Positions 12,615-22,372 of a stretch of 64,000 bases of DNA are shown piece after piece. The notes beneath the pieces are model-generated. The model saw only the letters and a program-made list of their open reading frames with translations. It was not told the origin of the DNA and made no database searches. Origin of the DNA: Roridomyces roridus (Eukaryota > Basidiomycota > Agaricomycetes > Agaricales > Mycenaceae); contig JARKIF010000004.1 of NCBI GenBank assembly GCA_029378245.1, positions 2,418,001 through 2,482,000 on the forward strand, in the 5' to 3' direction. Within the stretch, counting starts at the first letter, position 1; each line of letters begins with the position of its first letter. The position numbers and the translations under genes were made by a program.

Positions 12615-14718
12615 ATGCATCTCAATCACTTGGACGACGCTTTGGTGTACAATCCAAGCCGGTTCTCGGACTTCCCAGACCTGTGAGTGCCCGTTCCACC
12701 GACCTACCTTGCCTTCCTGCTGACGGGGCCGTTTCTCCAGTGAACACTCGGCTTCCTTCAGTGCCAGTGACGCGTTCTCGTCCGCTTCATCTGCCGAGAA
12801 CGCAATGCCACCCAACTTTCATGCAGTCCAGAGCTATTCTGTCGATGGAATTCAAGTCGGTTACTCGTACGTCGTCTCCACCGCTCCTTCTCCTCGTCTG
12901 CTCATCGTCATCTCAGCGTCCCCTCTGCGCACGACGTCGCCACTGACTGTGGCGCTTCTGAGGGCGCGGTGCCACCCGACTTTTCTGCTGTCGCAAACGA
13001 GGGACGGAGCTTGCTGTACGTCGTTGCCACCGCATTTCTCGTGGCTCTGCTCATCCTCCCTTCAGTGCACCGTCCCAGGACGAGGTAGTCGCATATTTAT
13101 CTGAGGGTGCGGGTCAGGGCTGCGGGGTCAATGGACCGGAGTACTTGTACGTCCTTGCCACCGACCTTTCTCGTCGTCTCCTGATCGTCAATTCAGCGCT
13201 GCGCCCTCTGCTGACGACCACGGTGCCAGTGGCCCTTGCCAGAAGACTCCCGACGACTTCACCATCAACGATGCCAACCAGCAAGCGGTGGAGGAAATGA
13301 GTTCTCCGTACGTCGCAGCCACCATCACTGAGGTCTACAGTCGCTCATCATGCTCTCAGCTTTACGCTCGACATGTCCGGACCACTCTCGCACTCCTCTT
13401 ACCTGCACGTCGCGCGGGCACCGCAAGACTCGGGTCTCTCTCATGCGGCGCCTCACTTTACAGGGTATGCCACCCGCGTTGCATATCCGAGTGGCATTGC
13501 ATATCCGAGTGGCACTGACGCTGTGGTATCTAGTGGCTATCTAGACAACTCACCCGCCGAGTGGTTTGGCATACACGACGATTTTGCTGTAGAGCCAGAG
13601 CTTTCATCTGGGAACGGCTCCACGTACGTCGTTTTTACTCGCTCCTGTTCTTGCGTTGACAGTGGCATCTCCCCATCAAGCACTCCGACTGAGGACCGAG
13701 CGTCTGAGTACTACTACTCGCCCCAGAGCAACCTCCCTTCTGTCGGCTCTCCGACTCCCGATGCCTTTGCCAACGCGGAGAACGTTCCCCCATCCGCTGT
13801 CTTCGGACAATCCACCAAAGACGACTACCCGCTTGCCGCGCAAACCATGTATCAACAACCTGTCTTCTTCGTCAGCACACCCGAAAGTTTCCCCCATACC
13901 GTTGGTCACGGCGCCTCGTCTACTGCCCAGCCAGAGTATTTTGGCGCATACCTGCCCTCTCACGACCGCTACGCGTATCCGCTCTCTGCGCCTGTTCCAG
14001 ACGACGCGACGTCCTCGGACGGTGGGGAGTACTACGTTCCGTTCTCTGAGCAGAGCGGACGCAAGAGGAAGGGGAAGGAGGTCGACAGGGAGGAGATGGA
14101 TCTGCCTGTGTACGTGCCACTCGTGATTTTCCTGTATTTCTTTCCGTCTGACGCTGTGCTCGCAGTGCTAAGAAGCCGAGGCAGATGATGGCTATGACGA
14201 CCACGAGCCCCGCCGATGACTATGATTCTACCGCGTGAGTATGCCACCCGCTTTTGCCCTGCCACATATTCAATTGACGTTCATCCAGCGAGGGCAGCAG
14301 CGCGCCCGTAAACACGCAGCCTGAGGGTTCTTGCAGCCTCGCGGGCACCCTGACCAAGGCGGCAGCTCTCCCCCATAAAAAGGCAGCAATCCGGAACGCC
14401 AAGGCTCCGACTACGTGTTGGTGGCCGGGATGTCGTGCGCCGAGCATTTCCACCGACGGCAATGAGGTCACGCGGCACCTGAAGGCCTTCCACGGTATGA
14501 ATCACGGTGACGCGTTCGTATGCCGTTGGCCGGTTGAGACTGGGGGTGGAGCAGAGGCGGAGTGTGGGCAGAGGTTCCAAGGCGGTGCGCGTGGGATCGC
14601 GAAGCATTTGCAGAGTCAGCTACATCTAAAGGTGAAGTTCTGCTGCACCAATGAGGGGTGCGAGGGAAAGTTTGCGCGTCCGGAAGGGGTGTCGAAGCAT
14701 CTTGAAATTTCCCCGTAG
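12615..14718 (+). CDS. C2H2-like zinc-finger protein with modular phase-2 exons
   Basis: Nine exons (12615-12682, 12741-12866, 12917-13015, 13066-13146, 13197-13307, 13360-13623, 13663-14109, 14166-14234, 14289-14718) give 564 residues. The ATG has the context CACAATG. All eight introns are phase 2. The first 390 residues are acidic, Ser/Pro/Tyr-rich and look disordered, like an activation region. A basic patch GRKRKGKEVDR near residue 385 could be a nuclear signal. The last 120 residues hold three Cys/His clusters: CWWPGC with downstream HLKAFH, CRW...CGQRF with HLQSQLH, and CCTNEGCEGKFARPEGVSKH. Only the first two have a normal C2H2 spacing; the last ends a few residues after its first His. 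It is probably a DNA-binding transcription factor. A duplicated AYPSG hexapeptide lies near 13480-13515. Confidence 0.82.
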
Positions 14719-14828
14719 GGTGTCGTGTCATGTTTTTTCTTCTGTGTTTTGGGATTTCTGGGGATTTTATCGCATATCATATGTACATTTATTTGCAATC
14801 CATTGGACTCTACTTCACAGTCGTTGTT

Positions 14829-15112
14829 TGTGTAGAAGCAATCCGGCGGGTGGGACTTCAGTATCTTGCAGAAGACGAATTAGGAAGTCGTGTTCAATCC
14901 GGGATCGCGTACCTGGTCATCCGATGCCGAGTGGTCCAGTGATTTTTTGTACGTCCAACTAATTCAGTTCGGGTTCTCTGTTTCCCGGGAGCGCGTTCTT
15001 TGTAGCAAAGAAAGCCAGCGGGTGGGACTTCGTCGTCCGGGGAAGTCAGAACGGACTAGGAAGCCGTGCGATCTGGGTTCGTATACATACCTGGTCATCC
15101 CATACTCTACTC
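14829..15112 (+). repeat. two diverged copies of a ~105-bp sequence
   Basis: Segments near 14829-14935 and 15000-15112 share GCGGGTGGGACTTC, then TAGGAAG.CGTG, then TACCTGGTCATCC in the same order, about 170 bp apart. They show no coding frame or convincing tRNA fold, so this is an old local duplication of unknown nature. Confidence 0.5.
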
Positions 15113-15156
15113 TGTGACATGCGTTCTTTTTGCAACCATCTCCCAGAATCGACTAA

Positions 15157-15681
15157 CTAATGACCAAAGTACTCTGCAGTATACTTGGAATCCACAAACT
15201 CTCCCAAACTGGCGATCTTCTCGCCCGCAAACCGGAATATCAAGATATACTCGTTGTTGTATTGCTTGCGACTATCGTCCTTGGGCGTACCATCCGACTG
15301 AATCTGAGAACACTGATTTCAGTTGCATTGTTGACATAAATCAACCAAGAGCGACGGACGTGTATGACGACGACATCGGTGCCTTGGATGACCTCGATCG
15401 GGGGAAGCAGCTGATTGAAAATTAGACTCGGATTGAATTCGTATGGAGCAACAAACTTGGAAGTTCGCCCAAGTTTCCCACGCCGTTTTGAGAAACTCCA
15501 CGTTCTCCTCCTTTGTCCGTGTGAATTTGCCTGCGGGAGGAGCCATACTCGCTGGGAGGTATTTTTGCTCAAAATCGGGGGCCAAGAGGTCCGCGAAGGC
15601 GTCCCAGTCGAGCGAGTCGGTGCGAAGGTATTTGAGGTACGCGTGCGCGTTGGCGAGCTGCTTGGAGGCGAGGGAAGACAT
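15157..15681 (-). CDS. SnoaL/NTF2-like fold protein, copy A
   Basis: Three exons (15457-15681, 15360-15410, 15157-15303) give 140 residues, the usual size of a single SnoaL-like domain (cone-shaped alpha+beta barrel). Typical features are the N-terminal helix (ANAHAYLKYLRTDSLDWDAF) followed by a loop (LLAPDFEQKYLPAS), the EVIQGTDVVVIH strand and the EYILIFRFAGEKIASLGEF strand-turn ending in VDSKYTAEYF. Members include polyketide cyclases, ketosteroid isomerase-like enzymes and many proteins with no known reaction. No catalytic residue set can be assigned here, so the substrate is unknown. There is no signal peptide. A closely related but frameshifted copy lies at 17734-18263, on the other side of an F-box gene. 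Confidence 0.85.
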
Positions 15682-15712
15682 TTGGTTGAGTTGGACTCTG
15701 GACGGTTGCGTG

Positions 15713-15720
15713 TTTATATA
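15713..15720 (-). promoter_or_regulatory. TATA box of SnoaL-like copy A
   Basis: The minus strand reads TATATAAA about 32 nt before the ATG. This is very close to the start and implies a short 5' leader. Confidence 0.5.
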
Positions 15721-15988
15721 GTTCAGAACTTCTGCCATGCCGACGGCCGTACAGTGACGAGTCGATTCTCGGAGTGCACCCGGAATACTGCCTACGTGAG
15801 CTGCAGAATGGACCTTTCTCAGAATCTCTCTGCTGGAGCTATTGCCATTGGTCATTTCAGTGTGGTGTTCGGAACATCATCCGAGAATTTTCTTTCCCAC
15901 GTTGGCGGATCGTCTCCCGGACATGCGATAGAAATGACAAATCCAATTATCCAATACCATACCAAAAGTATACAGTCAACTTCAAACT

Positions 15989-17239
15989 CTAAAAGAAATC
16001 AGTCTCTCCAAACTTGCGCTCGAACCATTTCTGGAATTTTTCCGAATTGTACAAGCCCTCCCCACCCACAGGGATCCATCGCCCGCCAGTGCCCCGCTGC
16101 CACTGTATGCCGGCCAGGAAGGTGATGTCGTCGAGTTCGGGACAACGCTGAGAGTATAAATTGATCCACGCCCACTCCTCTTCGAAAAGCTCATTCAACG
16201 CGGACGGGCACAAGGTGTTGGAACAGTGCCGCGTGATCGTCGGAGCATTGTGGATGAGGAGGGTGGTGAGCTTCGGGAAACGGCCCGGGTGGATGTTCCA
16301 ATCCAGGAAAAGGAAAAAATCCTGTGAAAAATGGATCAGTGGGTGAAGAAGACTGAACGAGGAGAGACGCACTGTCGACCTGATGATAGTCCCAGCTTCC
16401 GGGCGGTAGTTGCGGAATTCCAACACTTGGAGATTGGTTCCTCCGGGATGCTGAGCAATGAGATTGGGCAGATTCGGTGGCCAGCCGTACGTGTAGTTAC
16501 GAAGCCCCGTAATCGCTGCAGCCGATTGTGCGATGCACGACAGAGTCTCACGAACACGCTCTACAGAAAGCTTGTGGTCCCATATTACCACCGGCTCTGT
16601 GACGCGCGAGTGGGGTATGACGGCGCGCGCGAGCACCTCCGGGCCCGCAAACGTACGCAGGTTGGGTAGGCGGATGGATGCGGTGGGTATCCGAGTTCTT
16701 TCGGGATGTTCAGATGCTGAATGTGTGGGTTCGAGCGGAGGAATTGGTCGAGATGGATGGAGAATGGAGCGGCAAAAGTGTGGAGGAGGGGGAACGCCAC
16801 GTGGTGGATGCGCGGGATGATCTGGTGTGCGAGTGGATGGAGCAATTCGAGCGAGTGGAGGGAATCAAGTTTCCCGATGCAAGTGGCACAGACCACAATT
16901 TGCTCCGTCGCAAAGCTGGATGGCCCGTTCGCCTCACGGGTAAAACTGGCGAATGTAAACGAGGCAGATGGGAAAAAAAATAAAAAGCACGCACAACCGG
17001 AGAGTTTTCACGCAATCCGCCAGCCCCGCATTCGACTCCATGGCCAAGGTTTCGCAGAATCGAAAGAACCCCGCGAGACTCTGGATGGTAGCATTGTGGT
17101 ACTGGTACGGAATACAAATCTTGTAGATGCCCTTGTTGCCCACGAAGGCGAGGGCCCGAAGGTCGGCGCGTGTGGATTGCTTGGCGATCTCGTGTATGAG
17201 TTCGGGCGGACAGTCCAGAAGACCCATAGGTGCAGACAT
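15989..17239 (-). pseudogene. F-box/LRR-like protein gene with a one-base frameshift
   Basis: The exons would be 16995-17239, 16373-16945 and 15989-16321. Exon 1 encodes an F-box start (LLDCPPELIHEIAKQ) and a short leucine-rich segment. Exon 2 continues with leucine-rich-like text (LDSLHSLELLHPLAHQI, then HIQHLNIPKELGYP). It then shifts frame near 16683, where the downstream frame reads LPNLRTFAGPEVLARAV and runs cleanly to the end. The summed exons are one base short of a multiple of three. No GT donor exists in the shifted stretch that could hide the lost base in an intron. F-box proteins select substrates for SCF ubiquitin ligases. This copy is either a recent pseudogene or carries an assembly error. 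A truncated relative lies at 34353-34602. Confidence 0.7.
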
Positions 17240-17733
17240 GATAATCCAGATGAGAGGTGGGGCTCCTCGTTGTAAGGTATTTAAAGGAATCGGAAAGAAC
17301 AATGGACCCTGCAAAGACCTGAATAAGGCCGGCGGTCGGGCCATTGTTCTGCTGTATGGTCAAAGCGCAGGTTAAAGTGTTGGTGGTCCATATTCCAACT
17401 TGGGCAGCACCCGAGGTCGGCAGTATCAGTTCGGAGGGCTTGAAGCTTTGAACGCCAAATTCGCACATGAAAGGAAGATCAAAGAAGAAAAATACAAGAC
17501 CCAACATAATGCACAGCTTTCCATCTCTTCCCAAACCATCACCATCAACGTGAAACCTTGCAACTTTTAGCCTTCCCGGAGACGTTCAGGCCCTCTCGTG
17601 ATCATTTTTTACTCATTGTGGACTCTATGTCTACGCGGATACTGGGTGGCACTCTATTAGATGGACATCTTGACCTCATTCGTTGCGACGCCAGTACCAT
17701 AGTCTGGAGATCTATCACGACTCGATTGCCACA
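17240..17733. other. 5' flank of the F-box gene, partly shared with 34.6-34.9 kb
   Basis: The stretch near 17485-17525 (AAATACAAGACC, then TGCACAGCTTT) resembles 34885-34920. This shows that the F-box duplication included upstream DNA. An AT-rich TTTAAATA lies about 40 nt before the F-box ATG. Confidence 0.5.
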
Positions 17734-18263
17734 TTACGCAAAGTACTCCATTAAATACTTGGAATCCATGAACTCTTTCGTACTGCTGATTTTCTCCCCA
17801 GCGAACCGGAAGATCATCAAGAACTCGCTGGTGTACTGCCGCCCCTCCTTGGACACTCCGTCTGCGTGGACCTAGATTCACAGTTTTAGCCGCGCAAATT
17901 CAAAAACTGGAGCTCTGGACGACAAACATGGAGCACCACGACGTCAGTGGCCTGAATCACCTCCGTCGGGGGCAAGAACTAAAATCACAATCAGCACGAC
18001 GTGACTCTGCTTCGCGGACGACCACACATACCGCAAGGCGCTCGAAAGTGCCGCAAAAGACGTTCAAGAATCCCAGCAATTGCTCCTTATTCCTCGTGCG
18101 CCGTCCGTCGGGGGGAACCATACTCTTCGGGCGCATTTCGTGAATCGTGAGTGAAGTCGGGCGCGAAGAGCTCTGCGAATGCGTCCCAGTCCGAGTTGAA
18201 ATGCTTGAGGACGGCGAGGGCGTTGGTGAGTTGCTTGGAGGAGAGGATTTCGGGTGCTGCCAT
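17734..18263 (-). pseudogene. SnoaL-like protein, copy B, frameshifted
   Basis: The exon layout copies that of copy A: 18032-18263, 17928-17978 (51 nt, same as A) and 17734-17871. The start reads MAAPEILSSKQLTNALAVLK and the end reads FLMIFRFAGEKISSTKEF, both close to copy A. In exon 1, after LFAPDFTHDS, the frame must shift by one base to continue with SMVPPDGRRTRNKEQ, which matches SMAPPAGKFTRTKEE of copy A. Without the shift a TAA follows 18 codons later. Exon 1 is 232 nt, not divisible by three as it is in copy A. It is a duplicate that has probably lost function, unless the single base is a sequence error. Confidence 0.75.
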
Positions 18264-19450
18264 TGGGTTGGTTGGTCTCTGGTGTTCCTTTCCGTCGTAC
18301 TTATACTGATATCTTATACCGCCAAGGGGATCGATGGACTCGCAATGCGGCGGTTCCCTCCGGATTGACGCGCTTCCGAGAATCTTGTCAATTGACGCGG
18401 ACCGTGCTTCATTCCAGTGACGGAGACTTCAACCAGCTCAGAGCCCGGAAATTCAAGTGAATTGAATACAGGAACTCAGGGACCGTCTAGTGTCCGGCTT
18501 CATTACAAAACATTATCTGAGTAGTGAGAAATTTTCGCAGTTGAACCAAATTCACCTTCGGGCGTTCTCGGATTCTTGATTGGAGGTATTCGGCTGCCCA
18601 TATTCAGCAATCCCGGCCAACGTCATTTCGATTGCGTGAGTCCTCGATTTCCCCTTGGTACTCTCCGTCTTGTATTCAATTTCAAGTCGGACGAGATCAA
18701 GCATCTGGATGGACCCAGATCGGACCGTCTCGGAACGAGGAAGAGATGGAGGAGGTCGTCAAGCTGGACGAGGAGGGCGGCGGCCATCAGTCACGCGTGA
18801 CGATGACTGCGTACACAGCATCCGAGCCATCTCTCGGCACTCATGGTCATCCACTCCACTCGTCTGCCTTTACCCCACTGCTTCAGCATTCCTTGGCTCC
18901 ATTCAATCTGCCTTTCCCCAGGCTCCCTGCCCGTGCTCTTCCTCAGGACTCTGACATCTGCCCGGGCCTCGCTGTGGTATATCGTGATAGCTCAGAGCTG
19001 CTGCCAGGAACTACATATGGGTGACCTCGCCGAGTGCCCTGACTGGTAGTTCACTCCAGGTCCAGCTCACCACGAGATCATTCATTACTGACGGCGTCCA
19101 GACGGAAATTGACTGGTTGCGGCAGGGTACGGCAGATACACGCCGAGAAACTTCGTCCCAAGGTACGTGTGTGCCATGCGAAAGTTGTGCGGGACACTGA
19201 ATGAAAACCATCCAGTCCGATTTCGTGCATTTTCGCGTTTTTCAAACAATCCATACATACATACAACAAGCAGCGCAGGAAAGAAATATAGTAACGGCAA
19301 GCGACAAGACCAAGACGGAAGATGCGCTCATCTCAAGGACCACCATCAACTGAAAACAAGGAACCGGCCGCGGGGGCTGTCTAGGGTGCTGTTGTAGAGT
19401 TCCTCCCTCAGTGCATGTCAACTGTCCAAGAAAGATGGACCCACCGGAAA
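18264..19450. other. intergenic, no gene recognised
   Basis: About 1.2 kb. Open frames near 18.6-19.0 kb have no motif or splice support. Confidence 0.45.
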
Positions 19451-20076
19451 TTACTGCCAGTCACAGTTGACGGCGTCGACACCGTCCTCCTCGCTACACC
19501 ATTTTTTGTTGCCCTGGTCAACCTCCTGGGCGCGCTTCCAGTCGCAGTTGACGCCATCGACGCCGTCCTCCTCGCTGCACCACTTGTTGTTGCCCTGGTC
19601 GACTTCTTCGGCACGCTTCCAGTCGCAGTTGACGCCATCGACACCGTCCTCCTCGCTGCACCATTTGTTGTTGCCCTGGTCGACCTCTTCAGCGCGCTTC
19701 CAGTCGCAGTTGACGCCATCGACACCGTCCTCCTCGCTGCACCATTTGTTGTTGCCCTGGTCAACTTCTTCGGCACGCTTCCAGTCGCAGTTGACGCCAT
19801 CGACACCGTCCTCCTCGCTGCACCACTTGTTGTTGCCCTGGTCGACTTCTTCGGCACGCTTCCAGTCGCAGTTCACGCCATCGACGCCGTCCTCCTCGCT
19901 ACACCATTTGTTGTTCCCGGCGTCAACCTCTTGGGCACGGTCGGTGACGGGAGCCTGCATATTACTCAGCATAAATACATAAAAGACGACTTTCGGCGCA
20001 AGCTTACAGCAGATGTAACTGCAGCCAGAGCAGCCACGGTGAGGGCGAGGAGAGCGGAGAACTTGTAAGACACCAT
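19451..20076 (-). CDS. secreted Kex2-processed repeat precursor, candidate RiPP precursor
   Basis: Two exons (20008-20076, 19451-19954) give 190 residues. Exon 1 encodes a signal peptide (MVSYKFSALLALTVAALA, then AVTSA) ending at the intron. Exon 2 begins APVTDR and then holds six tandem repeats of 27 residues. The first five end in Lys-Arg; the last ends in DWQ and the stop. Each unit has the order A-E-E-V-D-Q-G, N-N-K-W-C, an acidic loop, N-C-D-W, K-R, with the two Cys ten residues apart. Repeats 2-5 are identical at protein level. Kex2-type cleavage after KR in the Golgi would release near-identical 25-27-residue peptides, each able to form one disulfide. Precursors of this form are called KEPs, and some are substrates of UstYa-family oxidases (dikaritins). 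Two such genes start 0.5 kb away on the other strand. The unit has no Tyr or Phe. A secreted repeat peptide with no ring chemistry is the alternative. Confidence 0.85.
19454..19936 (-). repeat. six tandem 81-bp coding repeats
   Basis: This is the DNA of the six 27-codon units in the precursor gene; the last unit lacks its final codon pair. Units 2-5 differ only at a few silent positions, such as GAA/GAG and TCG/TCA changes around the EEVD codons. That points to recent unequal crossover or gene conversion. Unit 1 has Ala and unit 6 has Lys and Ala changes. Confidence 0.95.
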
Positions 20077-20599
20077 TCTTGAATTGGTTAGAAGCTGAGG
20101 TCGTCGGTTGACTGGAGGCTGATGTCTTTGGTTGACTGGAGAGCCGGTCCCGGGTTGAGCAGCTTTTATACTCTCGAATCGAGGGCTTGTTTTCCAAAAA
20201 TGAACAGAACGACTGCCAGGCGCTTTAGCACGGCGAACAACTGGTATGTGGCGCTCAGTCTTGACAGCCTGAACGACGCCCCATGAGCGCTTGAGCACTC
20301 TTTGCGGCCTTTCCATTGAACAATAGAACGCGAATAGAAAATGAATAGAACACGACCAAATGAATGAAACGATGTGGAGGTTGTTCGGCCCGATCCTAAT
20401 CGATACAAAGTCGGCGGCTTCTCTCGCCGTATCGAAGGATGGAATTTGATGCGAATCGGATCTTGCTTCTTTGCCGCGGCGAGTCCATCGAGCTGTCTGT
20501 CAGTCCAAACATCCGTAAGCTTTGGGGTACATACGCAAGATCCAGGTTGAGCGCTTGAGCTCTCGAAGCCACCCCATTCATTCCTTCCCCCGCCTCACC
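20077..20599. promoter_or_regulatory. divergent promoter between precursor and first UstYa-like gene
   Basis: Only 523 bp separate the two start codons. On the minus strand a perfect TATAAAAG lies at 20163-20170, about 87 nt before the precursor ATG. The plus-strand side has a TTCCTTCCCCCG pyrimidine stretch just before the UstYa-like ATG. Direct repeats of GGTTGACTGGA near 20105-20145 may be binding sites. The arrangement fits co-regulation of substrate and enzyme. Confidence 0.6.
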
Positions 20600-21816
20600 A
20601 TGTCGAAAGAACAAGAGTACCTACCCCTCATCGCTGAGGATGCCGACGTCGACACTCTTCCTCTCACTGGCCACGGGCCATCTGCCCGGGGACGTCGCAA
20701 ACTCACCAGATGGCTGATCCCGGCCTTGGTCGCCTCACTCATCATCGAAACGGTGACTCTCGTTGTCCTCGCCGCCATCCTCGGTCGAAAGTCAACGCAT
20801 CCCTCGTGCACTGTTCCAGGTGATCAAAAGGTTCTGTACTGTTAGTGTTCTCAATTCCCCCATCTTGCCAACACCCATTGATTCACATTTCAGCCCCCGC
20901 GTTGGGAGCCGTCGAGAATCAGGTTCAGGTCTACCAGCTGGGGTTCCCAGGCGACATGTCGCCGTACCAAATTCCATCCTCGCCCAAGCTGGATGAAATG
21001 TGGAGTGACTTGTATAATTGTAAGCGGGCTTCTTCCGCCTCCTCCTGTTCTGTATGTTGAGCAGTTCAAAATCAGATGGAATATCCAGGATCAGCAAGGA
21101 GGAAGCGTCGCTGCTACCTAACAAGACGAGCCCTATTCCGGGGGATCCTGGATACTACGTGAGTGAAAGCGCTTACCAACCCGCCGCATCCTGAGGCCGC
21201 CATTCCAGATTGCAGAGCTTGATGTGTTCCACAATTTACACTGCTTGGTGGGTGATCTGCGCAAAGCCACAGCTCTCCTTAGTGAACAATACACTCTCGG
21301 TTTCAGAATAAAGTTAGAATGGCTGTACGTCTCCGAATTCTCCAAGGCTCATTCAGAATCCGACACTCTCCAGCTCGACCCGGACTACTACCCAGACTGG
21401 CGAATTTCAACTTCCAACAATCATATCGCTACCCAGAAGAATGCGACAGACCACATCTGTCAGTACCCGTCTTCATTCCGACTGTCCTCGCTCCTGATCA
21501 GCTCGTTTCGGCACCAGCGCATTGCGTTGATTGGATTCGGCAGTCCATCATGTGCCACGCCGATACCAGTGTAATCGTGTATGTCCACTCCCTTGGCCCT
21601 CTTACAATATTGGAAAGCAGTCTGACTCCCTTTAGCTGGCAATGGGCTGCGTCTCTCAACGAGACCATCGTCAAAGGCAACGTGGCCCATACGTGCCGCA
21701 AGTTTGACAAGATCACCGATTGGGCGAAGGAGCGGTTGCTGGTTAATGCATATGATCCATTCGTCCATATGGAGGATGATATTGTTGTGCCCATTTTGCA
21801 TCAGGAGATGCCGTGA
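20600..21816 (+). CDS. UstYa/DUF3328-family oxidase 1
   Basis: Eight exons (20600-20840, 20894-21019, 21076-21158, 21209-21247, 21307-21324, 21374-21458, 21518-21578, 21636-21816) give 277 residues in one continuous frame. Exon 5 is only 18 nt. The protein has a short N-terminal cytosolic tail, a membrane helix at about residues 38-62 (WLIPALVASLIIETVTLVVL) and a lumenal domain. Family landmarks follow in order: LYSPAL, SPKLDEMWSDLYN, ISKEEASLLPNKT, IPGDPGYY, LDVFHNLHCLNKVR with HNLHC at 158-162, YYPDW, HISHC at 196-200 followed by VDWIRQSIMCHADTS, then WQW and AHTCRKFDKITDWA. Both HxxHC motifs, thought to bind the catalytic metal in UstYa enzymes, are intact. Members perform oxidative cyclisation or halogenation on ribosomal or other peptides and metabolites. 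The neighbouring repeat precursor is the obvious candidate substrate, which is inference from position. Confidence 0.9.
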
Positions 21817-22372
21817 TGGAGATTGGGATGCTGATTGACCGTTTGGCCTCGGAACCTGATGCGGAGTTGATTTGTGTATGTAATCGAATATTCGAATTTC
21901 CCTCGGCTTCATATGCAATGCTGCAAATGCGTTCCAAGCCTAGTCTGTTCATTCACTCTTAACGTCAAGTTGCTTGTAGTTCCGGGTGTGTTTATTCTCG
22001 ACCGGAGGGAGCCGAATGTATTGATACTCTCAGTGACAGGGAACTCGTAGAATTCTGCTGTCGCGCGACATAGAAGAACTCGGAGACGCCTACTACCGCG
22101 TGCTCGATGTTACTGTGCCCTTCAACCACAGAAGGAAGGTCATTATGTCTATCAAAACCCCTGTGGCTTCTACAAGGCCTCGCTTTCCCCCTACGTCAAC
22201 CGCAGACAACAGATGACCGGAGAACCGAAGCTTCTTTGACCTTCGGAACTATTCTCATTGTCAGAACAGATTTAGGTCGGCCGAAATCCTCGCAACATTA
22301 ACAACCAAGGTCTTGACCATAAACCACTTCTATCAACCCCCGTGAACGTGTGTCCCTTTCATTCGTCCCTCC
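21817..22372. other. intergenic between the two UstYa-like genes
   Basis: 556 bp, the 3' flank of gene 1 and the promoter of gene 2, in the same orientation. No clear TATA box or further gene was seen. Confidence 0.5.

Noticed and set aside
19415..20068. Long plus-strand open frames (over 170 codons) across the precursor gene
   Set aside because: They are antisense shadows created by the 81-bp repeat, whose length is a multiple of three. They have no own signal, splice or family support.
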